A stretch of 64,000 nucleotides of DNA. Origin: Cherax quadricarinatus. Lineage: Eukaryota; Arthropoda; Malacostraca; Decapoda; Parastacidae. Positions 10,048 to 20,989 of this stretch are shown piece after piece (positions within the stretch are counted from its first letter, which is position 1; each line of letters begins with the position of its first letter). The notes below the pieces were generated by a model, which was given only the letters and a program-made list of their open reading frames with translations, was not told the origin of the DNA and did no database searches. Made by a program: the position numbers and the translations under genes. The stretch spans positions 29,034,795-29,098,794 of the forward strand of contig NC_091298.1 of the NCBI RefSeq assembly GCF_038502225.1, given 5' to 3'.

Positions 10048-13000
10048 ACATACGAAAATGTTGTGCTAATGGGAGATTTCAACTATAGACAGATTGACTG
10101 GAGCAATTTGACAGGAAATTTAGAGTCGGGTGACTTTCTTGATACGATCCAGGATTGTTTTTTAAAACAGTTTGTGACAGAGCCAACTAGGGGAAATAAC
10201 CTCCTTGACTTGGTTCTTGCCAGTAGGGAAACACTAATTAATAATCTTGAGGTTAATGATGAGCTTGGGGAGAGTGATCACAAATCACTCAGTTTTAACA
10301 TATCATGGAATTCCCCTAATAATGGCAATCAAGTCTCCGTCCCTGACTTTCGCTTGGCTGATTTCATAGGACTGAAAAATTACTTAGGTGGGCTGAACTG
10401 AAATGACCTGACTAGGGGTCAGGTAGGTGGTGATGGTTGCCGATATGATGCTTTCCAGGGCATAGTTCTAGCTGCTCAGTCAAATTATGTTCCAAATAGG
10501 GAAATCAGATCAAACAAAAATGATCCTAAATGGATGAACAATAGATTAAAATATCTGATTGGTCAAAAGAGAGGCATATATAGGCAAATCAAAAGAGGAG
10601 AGGGGCAATTAAGAAATCGATATATTCAGTTAAAGAGAGAAATAAAAAAGGGAATTAGAAAAGCAAATAGAGATTATGAGGTTAAAGTTGCAAGAGAATC
10701 GAAGACTAACCCAAAAGGATTCTTTCAGGTATACAGAAGTAAGATCAGGGACAAGATAGGCCCACTCAAAAGTTCCTCGGGTCAGCTCACTGACAGTGAT
10801 AAGGAAATGTGTAGAATTTTTAACACATACTTCCTCTCAGTTTTTACACAGGAGGATACCAGCGATATTCCAGTAATGATAAATTATGTAGAACAGGACG
10901 ATAATAAACTGTGCACTATTAGGGTCACAAGTGACATGGTCCTTAGGCAAATAGATAAATTAAAACCTAACAAATCCCCAGGCCCTGATGAACTGTATGC
11001 AAGGGTTCTAAAGGAATGTAAAGAGGAGCTTAGCACACCTTTGGCTAATCTTTTCAACATATCACTACAAACTGGCATGGTGCCAGATAAGTGGAAAATG
11101 GCAAATGTGATACCTATTTTCAAAACAGGTGACAGGTCCTTAGCTTCGAACTATAGACCAATAAGCCTAACCTCCATAGTGGGAAAATTTATGGAATCAA
11201 TAATTGCCGAGGCAGTTCGTAGCCACCTTGAAAAGCATAAATTAATCAACGAATCTCAGCATGGTTTTACAAAGGGGCGTTCCTGCCTTACGAATTTATT
11301 AACTTTTTTCACTAAGGTATTTGAGGAGGTAGATCATGGTAATGAATATGATATTGTGTATATGGACTTCAGTAAGGCTTTTGACAGGGTCCCACATCAG
11401 AGACTATTGAGGAAAATTAAAGCACATGGAATAGGAGGAGAAATTTTTTTCCTGGATAGAGGCATGGTTGACAAATAGGCAGCAGAGAGTTTGCATAAAT
11501 GGGGAGAAATCAGAGTGGGGAAGCGTCACGAGCGGTGTTCCACAGGGGTCAGTGTTGGGCCCCCTGCTGTTCACAATCTACATAAACGACATAGATGAGG
11601 GCATAAAGAGCGACATCGGCAAGTTTGCCGATGACACCAAAATAGGCCGTCGAATTCATTCTGACGAGGACATTCGAGCACTCCAGGAAGATTTGAATAG
11701 ACTGATGCAGTGGTCGGAGAAGTGGCAGATGCAGTTTAATATAGACAAATGCAAAGTTCTAAATGTTGGACAGGACAATAACCATGCCACATATAAACTA
11801 AATAATGTAGATCTTAATATTACGGATTGCGAAAAAGATTTAGGAGTTCTGGTTAGCAGTAATCTGAAACCAAGACAACAGTGCATAAGTGTTCGCAATA
11901 AAGCTAATAGAATCCTTGGCTTCATATCAAGAAGCATAAATAATAGGAGTCCTCAGGTTGTTCTTCAACTCTATACATCCTTGGTTAGGCCTCATTTAGA
12001 TTATGCTGCACAGTTTTGGTCACCGTATTACAGAATGGATATAAATTCTCTGGAAAATGTACAAAGGAGGATGACAAAGATGATCCCATGTATCAGAAAC
12101 CTTCCCTATGAGGATAGACTAAGGGCCCTGAAACTGCACTCTCTAGAAAGACGTAGAATTAGGGGGGATATGATTGAGGTTTATAAGTGGAAGACAGGAA
12201 TAAATAATTTTTATTTTATTATCACACCGGCCGATTCCCACCAAGGCAGGGTGGCCCGAAAAAGAAAAACTTTCACCATCATTCACTCCATCACTGTCTT
12301 GCCAGAAGGGTGCTTTACACTACAGTTTTTAAACTGCAACATTAACACCCCTCCTTCAGAGTGCAGGCACTGTACTTCCCATCTCCAGGACTCAAGTCCG
12401 GCCTGCCGGTTTCCCTGAATCCCTTCATAAATGTTACTTTGCTCACACTCCAACAGCACGTCAAGTATTAAAAACCATTTGTCTCCATTCACTCCTATCA
12501 AACACGCTCACGCATGCCTGCTGGAAGTCCAAGCCCCTCGCACACAAAACCTCCTTTACCCCCTCCCTCCAACCCTTCCTAGGCCGACCCCTACCCCGCC
12601 TTCCTTCCACTACAGACTGATACACTCTTGAAGTCATTCTGTTTCGCTCCATTCTCTCTACATGTCCGAACCACCTCAACAACCCTTCCTCAGCCCTCTG
12701 GACAACAGTTTTGGTAATCCCGCACCTCCTCCTAACTTCCAAACTACGAATTCTCTGCATTATATTCACACCACACATTGCCCTCAGACATGACATCTCC
12801 ACTGCCTCCAGCCTTCTCCTCGCTGCAACATTCATCACCCACGCTTCACACCCATATAAGAGCGTTGGTAAAACTATACTCTCATACATTCCCCTCTTTG
12901 CCTCCAAGGACAAAGTTCTTTGTCTCCACAGACTCCTAAGTGCACCACTCACTCTTTTTCCCTCATCAATTCTATGATTCACCTCGTCTTTCATAGACCC

Positions 13001-14140
13001 ATCTGCTGACACGTCCACTCCCAAATATCTGAATACGTTCACCTCCTCCATACTCTCTCCCTCCAATCTGATATTCAATCTTTCATCACCTAATCTTTTT
13101 GTTATCCTCATAACCTTACTCTTTCCTGTATTCACCTTTAATTTTCTTCTTTTGCACACCCTACCAAATTCATCCACCAATCTCTGCAACTTCTCTTCAG
13201 AATCTCCCAAGAGCACAGTGTCATCAGCAAAGAGCAGCTGTGACAACTCCCACTTTGTGTGTGATTCTTTATCTTTTAACTCCACGCCTCTTGCCAAGAC
13301 CCTCGCATTTACTTCTCTTACAACCCCATCTATAAATATATTAAACAACCACGGTGACATCACACATCCTTGTCTAAGGCCTACTTTTACTGGGAAAAAA
13401 TTTCCCTCTTTCCTACATACTCTAACTTGAGCCTCACTATCCTCGTAAAAACTCTTCACTGCTTTCAGTAACCTACCTCCTACACCATACACTTGCAACA
13501 TCTGCCACATTGCCCCCCTATCCACCCTGTCATACGCCTTTTCCAAATCCATAAATGCCACAAAGACCTCTTTAGCCTTATCTAAATACTGTTCACTTAT
13601 ATGTTTCACTGTAAACACCTGGTCCACACACCCCCTACCTTTCCTAAAGCCTCCTTGTTCATCTGCTATCCTATTCTCCGTCTTACTCTTAATTCTTTCA
13701 ATTATAACTCTACCATACACTTTACCAGGTACACTCAACAGACTTATCCCCCTATAATTTTTGCACTCTCTTTTATCCCCTTTGCCTTTATACAAAGGAA
13801 CTATGCATGCTCTCTGCCAATCCCTAGGTACCTTACCTTCTTCCATACATTTATTAAATAATTGCACCAACCACTCCAAAACTATATCCCCACCTGCTTT
13901 TAACATTTCTATAAAGGGGATGTAAATAGTGTGCTGAAAATATCTAGCCTAGACAGGACTCGCAGCAATGGTTTTAAGTTGGAAAAATTCAGATTCAGGA
14001 GGGATATAGGAAAGTACTGGTTTGGTAATAGAGTTGTGGATGAGTGGAACAAACTCCCAAGTACCGTTATAGAGGCCAGAACGTTGTGTAGCTTTAAAAA
14101 TAGGTTGGATAAATACATGAGTAGATGTGGGTGGGTGTGA
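10048..14140 (+). pseudogene. CR1-type endonuclease-RT pol, broken and interrupted
   Basis: 10048-10401 encodes the endonuclease end (VVLMGDFNYRQIDW, NNLLDLVLA, GESDHKSL). 10534-11470 encodes the linker and RT fingers (PDKWKMANVIPIFKTGD, NYRPISLTS, HGFTKGRSCLTN) and motif A (VYMDFSKAFDRVPH). A frameshift near 11460 moves to the next frame, which gives motif B (GVPQGSVLGPLLFTIYIND), KFADDTKIG (motif C) and the thumb and C-terminal region up to GDMIEVYKWKTGI. The tail resumes at 13914 in GDVNSVLKISSLDRTRS and ends near FKNRLDKYMSR at 14140. Besides the frameshift there is at least one stop near 10400. Confidence 0.9.
12203..13913 (-). mobile_element. RTE copy 2, nested in the CR1 element
   Basis: A minus-strand 5'-truncated RTE. 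Its A-rich tail appears as ttattttattatc at the left, and its truncated 5' end (…acatttctat at about 13912) abuts resumed CR1 sequence. The host frame is restored if the element is removed, with a short ATAA-type duplication (the precise length is ambiguous because of A/T content). The open frame 13906-12461 gives 481 residues of intact RT (FMDLEKAYDRVDR, LRQGCVMSPW, LLFADDTVLLGDS, LLRWFGHVERM), with no stop inside. This suggests recent insertion. Confidence 0.93.
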
Positions 14141-14315
14141 GTTGGACCTGATAGCTTGTGCTAACAGGTCGGTTGCCGTGTTCCTCCCTTAAGTCAATGT
14201 GACCTGACCTGACTAGGTTGGGTGCATTGGCTTAAGCCGGTAGGGACTTGGACCTGCCTCGCATGGGCCAGTAGGCCTTCTGCAGTGTTCCTTCGTTCTT
14301 ATGTTCTTATGTTCT

Positions 14316-14495
14316 TAAAAGATACCCTAATCCAGTTTCCTGCTGAAGACAACTGCAAAAGATACCCTAATCCAGTTTCTTGTTGAGGACAACTGCAAAA
14401 GATACCCTAACCCAGTTTCCTGCTGAGGACAACTGTAAAAGATACCCTAATCCAGTTTCCTGCAAAATATACCCTAATCCAGCTGCCTATTTTTC
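14316..14495. repeat. 40-bp minisatellite, right part (about 4 units)
   Basis: Same unit as 9901-10046 (GATACCCTAATCCAGTTTCC with ACAACTGC). It is separated from the left half only by the CR1 insertion. Confidence 0.88.
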
Positions 14496-14813
14496 TAATG
14501 CTTTGCAATGCAAAATTCTTTATGTAGTTAAATGCAAAATCAAACGTGCAATTTACTGTACCTAAACAAATTTAACACTATCTTGCACAGTGAGTAATAT
14601 TACAAGGTAAAAATAAAGATTAAGATTTGTTGTGTGAATTTCATTTAGTTTGGTTAACTTTCTTAAGTTGCTGTATGGATCCACTAATGTAATGTAAGCT
14701 AAATTTAACTGGAACACACTGTACAGCTTAATATGACAACTCTCGCAGCAAACCGTCTCATAATCACATTATAACTTTGACAATAACAGCTGAAAAAACT
14801 GCAAGTATGAATA
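14496..14813. other. Intronic DNA, nothing recognised
   Basis: An A/T-rich stretch between the minisatellite and the LTR retrotransposon. No coding signal or repeat copy was noticed. Confidence 0.5.
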
Positions 14814-15098
14814 CTTGATGTTACAAAAAACGTGATTTCTAATAAGCACAGAGATCTCCAGTGGATACTAGAAAGGACTGCCTTTCTTGCATCCAGCCTG
14901 TTACTGGGTTTTTGTAACAATTAGTCAGTATCCTGGTCCAATTCTCCATTATAATTTAATAAGATTCAACAGTGCTTCAGGATTACAACTGTTAGGCTAC
15001 TAACTAAATAGATTAAAATTTAATAAGTTTATTAATAACAATAAAGTTGTCTAGGCATATAAGATCAAAGTAAATTATAGTAATCAATTGAATATAAT

Positions 15099-15567
15099 CC
15101 TAGGTAGTAGGTTGGTAGACAGCAACCGCCCAGGGAGGTACTACCGTCCTGCAAAGTGAGTCTAAAACTGAAGCCTGTAATTGTTTTACATGATGGTAGG
15201 ATTGCTGGTGTCTTTTTTTTTTGTCTCATACACATGCAAGATTTCAGGTATGTCTTGCTACTTCTACTTACACTTAGGTCACACTACACATACATGTACA
15301 AGCATATATATACACACCCCTTTGGGTTTTCTATTTTCCTTCTAGTTCTTGTTCTTGTTTATTTCCTCTTACCTCCATGGGGAAGTGGAACAGAATTCTT
15401 CCTCCGTAAGCCATGCGTGTTGTAAGAGGCGACTAAAATGCTGGGAGCAAGGGGCTAGTAACCCCTTCTCCTGTATATATTACTAAATGTAAAAGAAGAA
15501 ACTTTCATTTTTCCTTTTGGGCCACCCTGCCTCGGTGGGGTACGACCGGTGTGTTGAAGGAAAGAAC
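15099..15567 (+). mobile_element. RTE-derived non-autonomous composite (5'UTR joined to 3' tail)
   Basis: The first ~380 bp match the 5'UTR of the full-length RTE at 30752-31150 (GTAGTAGGTTGGTAGACAGC, TACTACCGTCCTGC, GGGGAAGTGGAACAGAAT, GGGGCTAGTAACCCCTTCTC). After an A-rich stretch the last ~60 bp match the RTE 3' end (GGGCCACCCTGCCTCGG). All coding sequence is missing. A 10-bp duplication TGAATATAAT (15089-15098 and 15568-15577) flanks it, and the second LTR carries the empty site. This is a SINE-like passenger mobilised by target-primed reverse transcription. A second, truncated composite with the same kind of junction lies at 49193-49320. Confidence 0.85.
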
Positions 15568-16040
15568 TGAATATAATACAGGATACAAGTTCCTACACTT
15601 CTCTCATATACAGTAGTATTGTGCTGAAGGCACATATCACATCTTTATGGCTTTTAAGTACCATCTGGTACATTGTTAGCATTTAATAACATAATACAAA
15701 TAGTATATACAAGTAAGTTTGTGTGTATGTGTGTAAGTGCTCTAAGTAGTTCGCTATGTCTCAAGACTTGACTAGACTTAATCAGTGACTGACTAAAAGT
15801 CCTCACATAAACTAACTTCTTGACCAACCTGGCAATCAGAACAGCTTGCTTGAACAATAAAACGACTGATAAGCCAAACAGCAACATAACAAGCAACAGC
15901 GACACAGAATCAGGAACAAGGAGATAATATAACAACACTAAGTAGGGACCATCTGCAGATCCTCCACAAAAGTCACAAAACTCCCATACTATTGAATCTA
16001 AGTTCAGCATTAGAAAATCCCTGACTGTAACAGTACACAG

Positions 16041-16328
16041 TTTTTTTTTTTTCAACAAGTCGGCCATCTCCCACCGAGGCAGGGTGACCCAAAAAAAAGA
16101 AAGAAAATCCCCAAAAAGAAAATGCTTTCATCATCATTCAACACTTTCACCACACTCACACATAATCACTGTTTTTGCAGAGGTGCTCAGAATACAACAG
16201 CTTAGAAGCATATACGTATAAAGATACACAATATATCCCTCCAAACTGCCAATATCCCAAACTCCTCCTTTAAAGTGCAGGCATTGTACTTCCCATTTCC
16301 AGGACTCAAGTCCTACTATATGAAAATA
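16041..16328 (-). mobile_element. RTE-type 3'-end SINE/LINE insertion in LTR
   Basis: Starts with a T-run (the A-tail on minus) followed by CAACAAGTCGGCCATCTCCC and CACCGAGGCAGGGTGACCC, the diverged cousin of the RTE 3' end. It ends after GTACTTCCCATTTCCAGGAC. The flanking sequence ACAG is repeated at both sides, and the other LTR reads straight through (GTACACAGATACCAGT). There is no coding capacity. Confidence 0.8.
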
Positions 16329-16832
16329 ACAGATACCAGTACAAATTAGGTCAGAAGCTACTGCTCAGGACCTGAGTTTCTCAGAGTGTCTATGAGACAC
16401 ACAACCTCAGTACAACGTCAAAAATCACTAAGTCTAGGCTATGTTCTGTGAACAGTTATACAGAATCAACAACAAGAAAGCAACAGAAACGATCTTCCAA
16501 CAAGGGCCAGCAAGGGAGCTAGAGAGAGACATCTTGTTAGAAGCAACATCAAACAGACAAAGCGCAGGCCACGCAGACACTCGCTCCTGGTGAGGTGTGA
16601 TCACCCCACCCTGATCACGTGACTCTCTGTGGACTGCTGCTGCCCAGCAACACAGAAGCCGGCAGGGAAACAAGCAAAATGAAAACTACAGTAGTTAGAC
16701 AATGCTGGCAGCTACTTAACACTTGAACTATGAGCACTGAATAATATATAAATGTTACATCCTACCTAATAATATAACTAAGTCAAATAATAATATAAAA
16801 CAATGTATTTACAATTTAGCTAATATCGCAAA

Positions 16833-16990
16833 TACAGTGGACCCTCACCTAATGATATTAATTGGTACCCGAGAACGAATATCGTTAGGCGAGTTTTTTA
16901 GTGTTAGCCGAGGCAAAAGTTAGCGTTAAAATGTATCGTTAGGTGAATTTAACGTTATGCGATGCATTCGTTAGGCGAGGGTCCACTGTA
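16833..16990. mobile_element. 158-bp MITE with TA duplication
   Basis: Ends TACAGTGGACCCTC... and ...GAGGGTCCACTGTA form inverted repeats. The other LTR has the uninterrupted sequence CGCAAATATAAGC, which is the empty site with a single TA. The element is strongly self-complementary (repeated CGTTAGGCGAG blocks) and non-coding. It shares its terminus with 42887-45074 and 45216-45422. Confidence 0.92.
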
Positions 16991-17061
16991 TAAGCAATAT
17001 AAAATTATATGAACAGGTAATATACATTATATACATTGTGACCCATTCAGGGGTCGCAATA

Positions 17062-17758
17062 CCCCCCCAGCATGACAAATGGTCGCACTAGGAGTTGCGT
17101 TAGTGTCTTTCACATGATTACTGTGATTACTCACGTCACTTTAATAACACAATTTAATATAAAAAAAATCAGTCACTCTTGTGCCGAGCACTTCTTACAT
17201 TTTACAGTGTCTGTTTCACTATAAGTTATGCCCCTCGTACTAGGGCAGTACACAGCGTATCCTATCTCTGCATACTCATGGTTATGTACATCGTACATCA
17301 GTGTGGAGACAGGATAGCATAGACAAGCATGACACGTTGAGGCTCGATCATAGTAGTGGAGACTGTATATTATAACAACAGTCTTGTGCAATAGACAAGA
17401 GACAGCATTCCACTCTTAAGTAGTGGTAGTGGAATGCGAGGCAGTATGGACATCTGCGTATGAGAAAGCTTGAGTGCAGTAACTTAGGGCTCCTGCAGGA
17501 CTGTGTTCTGCCACTCAGTAACTAGCATCACCCACACAACACTCTACACACTCATCATTCAGCTTCTATCTCCAACTTTCTCCTTCTCACACCAACATAT
17601 ATCACCACTACTGTGAATATATAAATAGAATAATTAGACATGAGTATACATAGTTAACATGGGCTTGATAGATTACGTTAATTTACTGAATTTGACGTAG
17701 CAAATAACATAAGGTATTTGGGCATAAAATTATGTTAATTTAAATGTAACAATGATAA
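17062..17758. other. LTR element 3' non-coding stretch with polypurine tract
   Basis: Read on minus, this follows the pol stop and ends in GGGGGGG directly before the 3'LTR, as expected for a polypurine tract. No integrase-like frame is present here, which matters for the domain-order question. Confidence 0.6.
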
Positions 17759-19231
17759 TTAAGGACGTGACAGAGCATCAGCAATTACAGTGACCACTGA
17801 TATGTTGTATACTAATAGAGTAAGGCTGGATTCTGAAAGCCCACCTCATGATCCTAGCATTTTTACTCTTCATTGTGTTTATGTAGGTGAGTGGATTGTG
17901 GTCCGAAAAAAATGTTAAATTTAAATGGGGAAGTACCCAAATACACGTCAAAATGTTCCAAGGACGCCACAAGAGCTAGAGCCTCTTTCTCAATAGTGGC
18001 ATAATTTTTCTGGTGTCGTTTGAGCTTAGATGAATAGTAACATATAGGATGGAGAATGTCAGTGGATGCTGACTGTTGGAGCAGGACAGCACACACTGCA
18101 TAACCACTCGCATCTATATGTAAAAAGAAGGGAAGATTGAAATTAGGACTCCTCAATACAGGAGCAGAGGAAAGCAGATGCTTCAACCTTGTAAACGAGT
18201 CTGAACAATCCCTAGTCCAGATGAACTGAAATTTGCTACTAGTTAGTTCAGTGAGAGGTGCAGGTGGAGGTGTGTGTGCTGGCTTGCCTGTCACTTGACA
18301 GACGTGGCAATGGCGCACATGATCAGCTACTGTTTTCTTCATTTTTGGCCAAGTAAAATGTTTTGCCAGTTTACCGAGTGTTCTGGACACCCAAATGTCC
18401 TCCTATGGGACTATTGTGAGCAAAATCAATGGCTTGTTCACGAAATGTAACTGGTAACACTACGAGATACTTGACTGTGGTGGAAACACTATCAGCTGAC
18501 AACTTACAAGTATTTTTCTCCATCAGTACACCATTACTATAATAGTAACAATTATCGAGATCCTTTGCTTCACTCTCAGTAACTGCCATATCTCTCAGTC
18601 TTTCCAGTGACTGATCAACAAACTGATCCTTGATTAAATCATCATGAGTCAGAAATTTAACGTCAGTTGTGTCCTGACCAGGTTGATGACTGGGGGAAGT
18701 CAGTGTTAATGATCCTGGGCGCAGAGCATCACTAAACAACATATTCAAGCCCAAATCATTGTCATCAACTAACTCAACAGGAGACAACGATGGTTGTTTT
18801 ATCGTTGATATAGCTCTAGTAATTGCGCTGAGAGGAAATAAAATAGGCTTCTCTCTACAAGCTTCAATGGCATAATTATCATCAGTGTTATTATCAATCA
18901 CTAGTGGTTCCTTATATATACCAGCATGAAGGATATCGTTCCCTATCAACAAGTCCACTGACCTGATAGGAAATACACCACTGGATATACCCACTGAAAT
19001 ATAACCAGTATAATAGCTTGTTTCAATGTAAACTTTGTGCAGAGGTACTTTTATAACAGCCCCTCCATAGGCTTCTAACAATACATCTATCTTGCAATAG
19101 TTATCATCAGTTATGGGCAACACATCTTCTCTCAATAACGTGAGATAACTGCCAGTGTCTCTGAAAGTAATTATCTCAGATAGATGTAATTCGTCAAGTC
19201 CTACTTTGCCTCTCAATAAGTAAGGACTCAT
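17759..19231 (-). pseudogene. LTR element pol: protease, integrase zinc finger, RNase H
   Basis: Read 5'->3' on minus: EIITFRDTGSYLTLL (aspartic protease DTGS) near 19190; a pre-integrase block (YYYSNGVLMEKN); then HNSPIGGHLGVQNTR...FTWPKM...HVRHCHVCQ, an HHCC zinc finger, crossing 18390; then directly DSFTRLKHLLSSAPVL, FFLHIDASGYAVCAVL (RT thumb/RNase H start), KNYATIEKEALAL, FFSDHNPLTYI and ISGHC. With one extra base, ADALSRP and a stop follow at 17759. The RT palm (YxDD) and the integrase DDE core are missing. Frameshifts near 18380 and 17870-17960 break the frame. The element cannot be autonomous. Confidence 0.85.
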
Positions 19232-19273
19232 TGCTGAACGAATTTTTTCGTCAGATACACTTTCTGATGCTAG

Positions 19274-20752
19274 TCATCTATTCTGAGTATTATCATGTAA
19301 AACAGTTGGATCAGAGGTATTACTAGGATTCTGGTGCCTTTGTTGCAGGGAAGAAGATACGACTTGTGTGGGGGCACCAGCCACACGACCGCTTCTCGTA
19401 TCTCTTTCTAACTTATAGCAATACTCTCTAGCATGTCCTTTTCTGTTACAATAGGTGCATTTAACTTTCTTCTTCTCAGTATCAGACTCCTGTCTTATGA
19501 CAGAGACAGATTCAGGATTGTGAGTTTTCCTGGTAAAGGTACGAGAAGTTACAGTAGCAGGTACATCAAGCCGGCACTGATCAGCTGATTTAGGTTGCCA
19601 ACTTCTAGGACAATTTTTAGTTACCTTGTTTCTCTGTGTTTTAGTACATACAAGTTTGTGAGAAATCTCATAATTGTCTGCTAATGCTGCAGTTTCCAGA
19701 ATATCCGAGGCAGTATGATCGATCAGATGTTCTTGTATGTCAGCAGACATACAGTTGTAAAACTCTTCGTGAAGTAACAACTGAACCAGACTGTCATAAT
19801 TATTGCACTTAGCAGCTCTGCACTACCTCTCAAATGCAACTTTTTTCTCATGAGCAAACTCTACACAAGTTTCATCTTGTCGTCGTTGTAACGTACGAAA
19901 TGCACGTTGATAACGTACAGGTAACAAGTTATATGTCTCTAGAATAGTTTCCTTGACAGCGTCATAACTAATGTACTTGGCAAATGGTAAAGCAGCAGTA
20001 CAAGTTTGAGCTCTTCCTGTCAAAGCTGTGTGCAACAAGGTAGCCCAGTGCTTACGTGGCCAGTTCATAGCACGTGCCTGGTTTTCAAACACATCAAAAT
20101 AGATGTCTAAGTCACTCTCAAAAAACTTAGGAACCATTGAGGCAGCTTTCTGCACATTAAATGTGTCCTGTGTTGTACTAACAGGTTTATCAACTTTGTC
20201 AGATCTCTCAGGCTGTTGTCTTCCGAGACGAACATTTTCTCTCTGGAAATCTTCTTCGTTCAATTTCCTCTGTGCCTCTATTTGTGCAGTCTGCAACATA
20301 ATGAGGCATTCCATCCTCTCAAATTGTTCCTCAGAGATAGGACCAGTGAGTAACGGAGGAGTGGGGAAATTAACATGTCTTTCTGGACGGTCCTTAGGTC
20401 GGACACCTTGTCCAGCCATCCCTAGAGTGTCTAGATCTGGTCTAGGATAAGTAGATACAGGTGTAGCATACATGGTACTAGTATGAGGCTGAGTCATACT
20501 ACCAGCTACACTCTGTACTATTGTGTTAGTCAGGTGGGAAGGTGCGAGTGTGAACAGAGTTACACTAGGCTCAGACACTTCTGCCGTAGTTGCTTTCTCT
20601 TCTACGTCACCCAATAGAGATATACTTCCTAATTGTGACACTATGCTCTCTGTATCTGAATCATAATCAGACATCTCCGCATGAGCAGGAAACAATATAT
20701 CTTTAATTAACGCTCTGACAGTTTCTGCGGTGTAATTCCTGTTATACGCCAC
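19274..20752 (-). pseudogene. LTR element gag with CCHC zinc knuckle
   Basis: The long frame 20752-19823 starts MAYNRNYTAETVRAL and contains an acidic, Ser-rich N-terminus and a capsid-like segment (AASMVPKFFESDLDIYFDVF, ending CVEFAHEKKVAFER). After a stop near 19823 the same protein continues at 19780 (LLLHEEFYNCM...DIQEHL) to a CCHC knuckle, CTYCNRKGHAREYC, followed by a basic tail. Gag packages the RNA; the knuckle binds nucleic acid. The break between the two frames and one near 19265 disrupt the gag-pol reading. Confidence 0.85.
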
Positions 20753-20989
20753 ACTGAGATATTTGGCTACTCACCAACACGTCTGAAGTTTTAATGTACT
20801 CAACTCAGACAAAGTCAGAGTATCAGTTAACTGTTTCACTTTGACATACATCACGAAAATAAATGCACTACGAGAGAGTGATTATAGGAAACTATAATCC
20901 TAATAGGAATTTTAGTGTTGGTTGTCTTAGAGCTAGAGCTCATAAACAGTATTTCCATCTCCTTGGATCAAGAGGCTCAGTCAAGTACA

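Larger units (their letters stand above)
10047..14315 (+). mobile_element. CR1-type LINE, split by a nested RTE copy
   Basis: A plus-strand LINE inserted in the minisatellite. It covers the endonuclease C-terminal half, the linker, the complete RT and the C-terminal domain, in two parts (10047-12202 and 13914-14315). The 3' end is a short tandem (TTCTTATG-type, three units at 14298-14318), as CR1 elements are known for. The 5' end is truncated inside the endonuclease. Confidence 0.9.
14819..17061 (-). repeat. 3' LTR (with three later insertions)
   Basis: Matches the other LTR once three insertions are removed: 15099-15567, 16041-16328 and 16833-16990. Each is absent at the same point of the 23020-24332 copy. 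It contains an open frame at 16067-15654 that overlaps the middle of the LTR; the start of that frame lies partly in an inserted segment. Confidence 0.9.

Noticed and set aside
12711..13861. Plus-strand frames of 86-92 codons opposite the RTE (also near 33339, 34664, 54907)
   Set aside because: They are antisense shadows of the RTE ORF and recur wherever the RTE does.
9901..14495. CRISPR-like array
   Set aside because: The 40-bp units are contiguous tandem repeats without unique spacers, in a eukaryotic intron.
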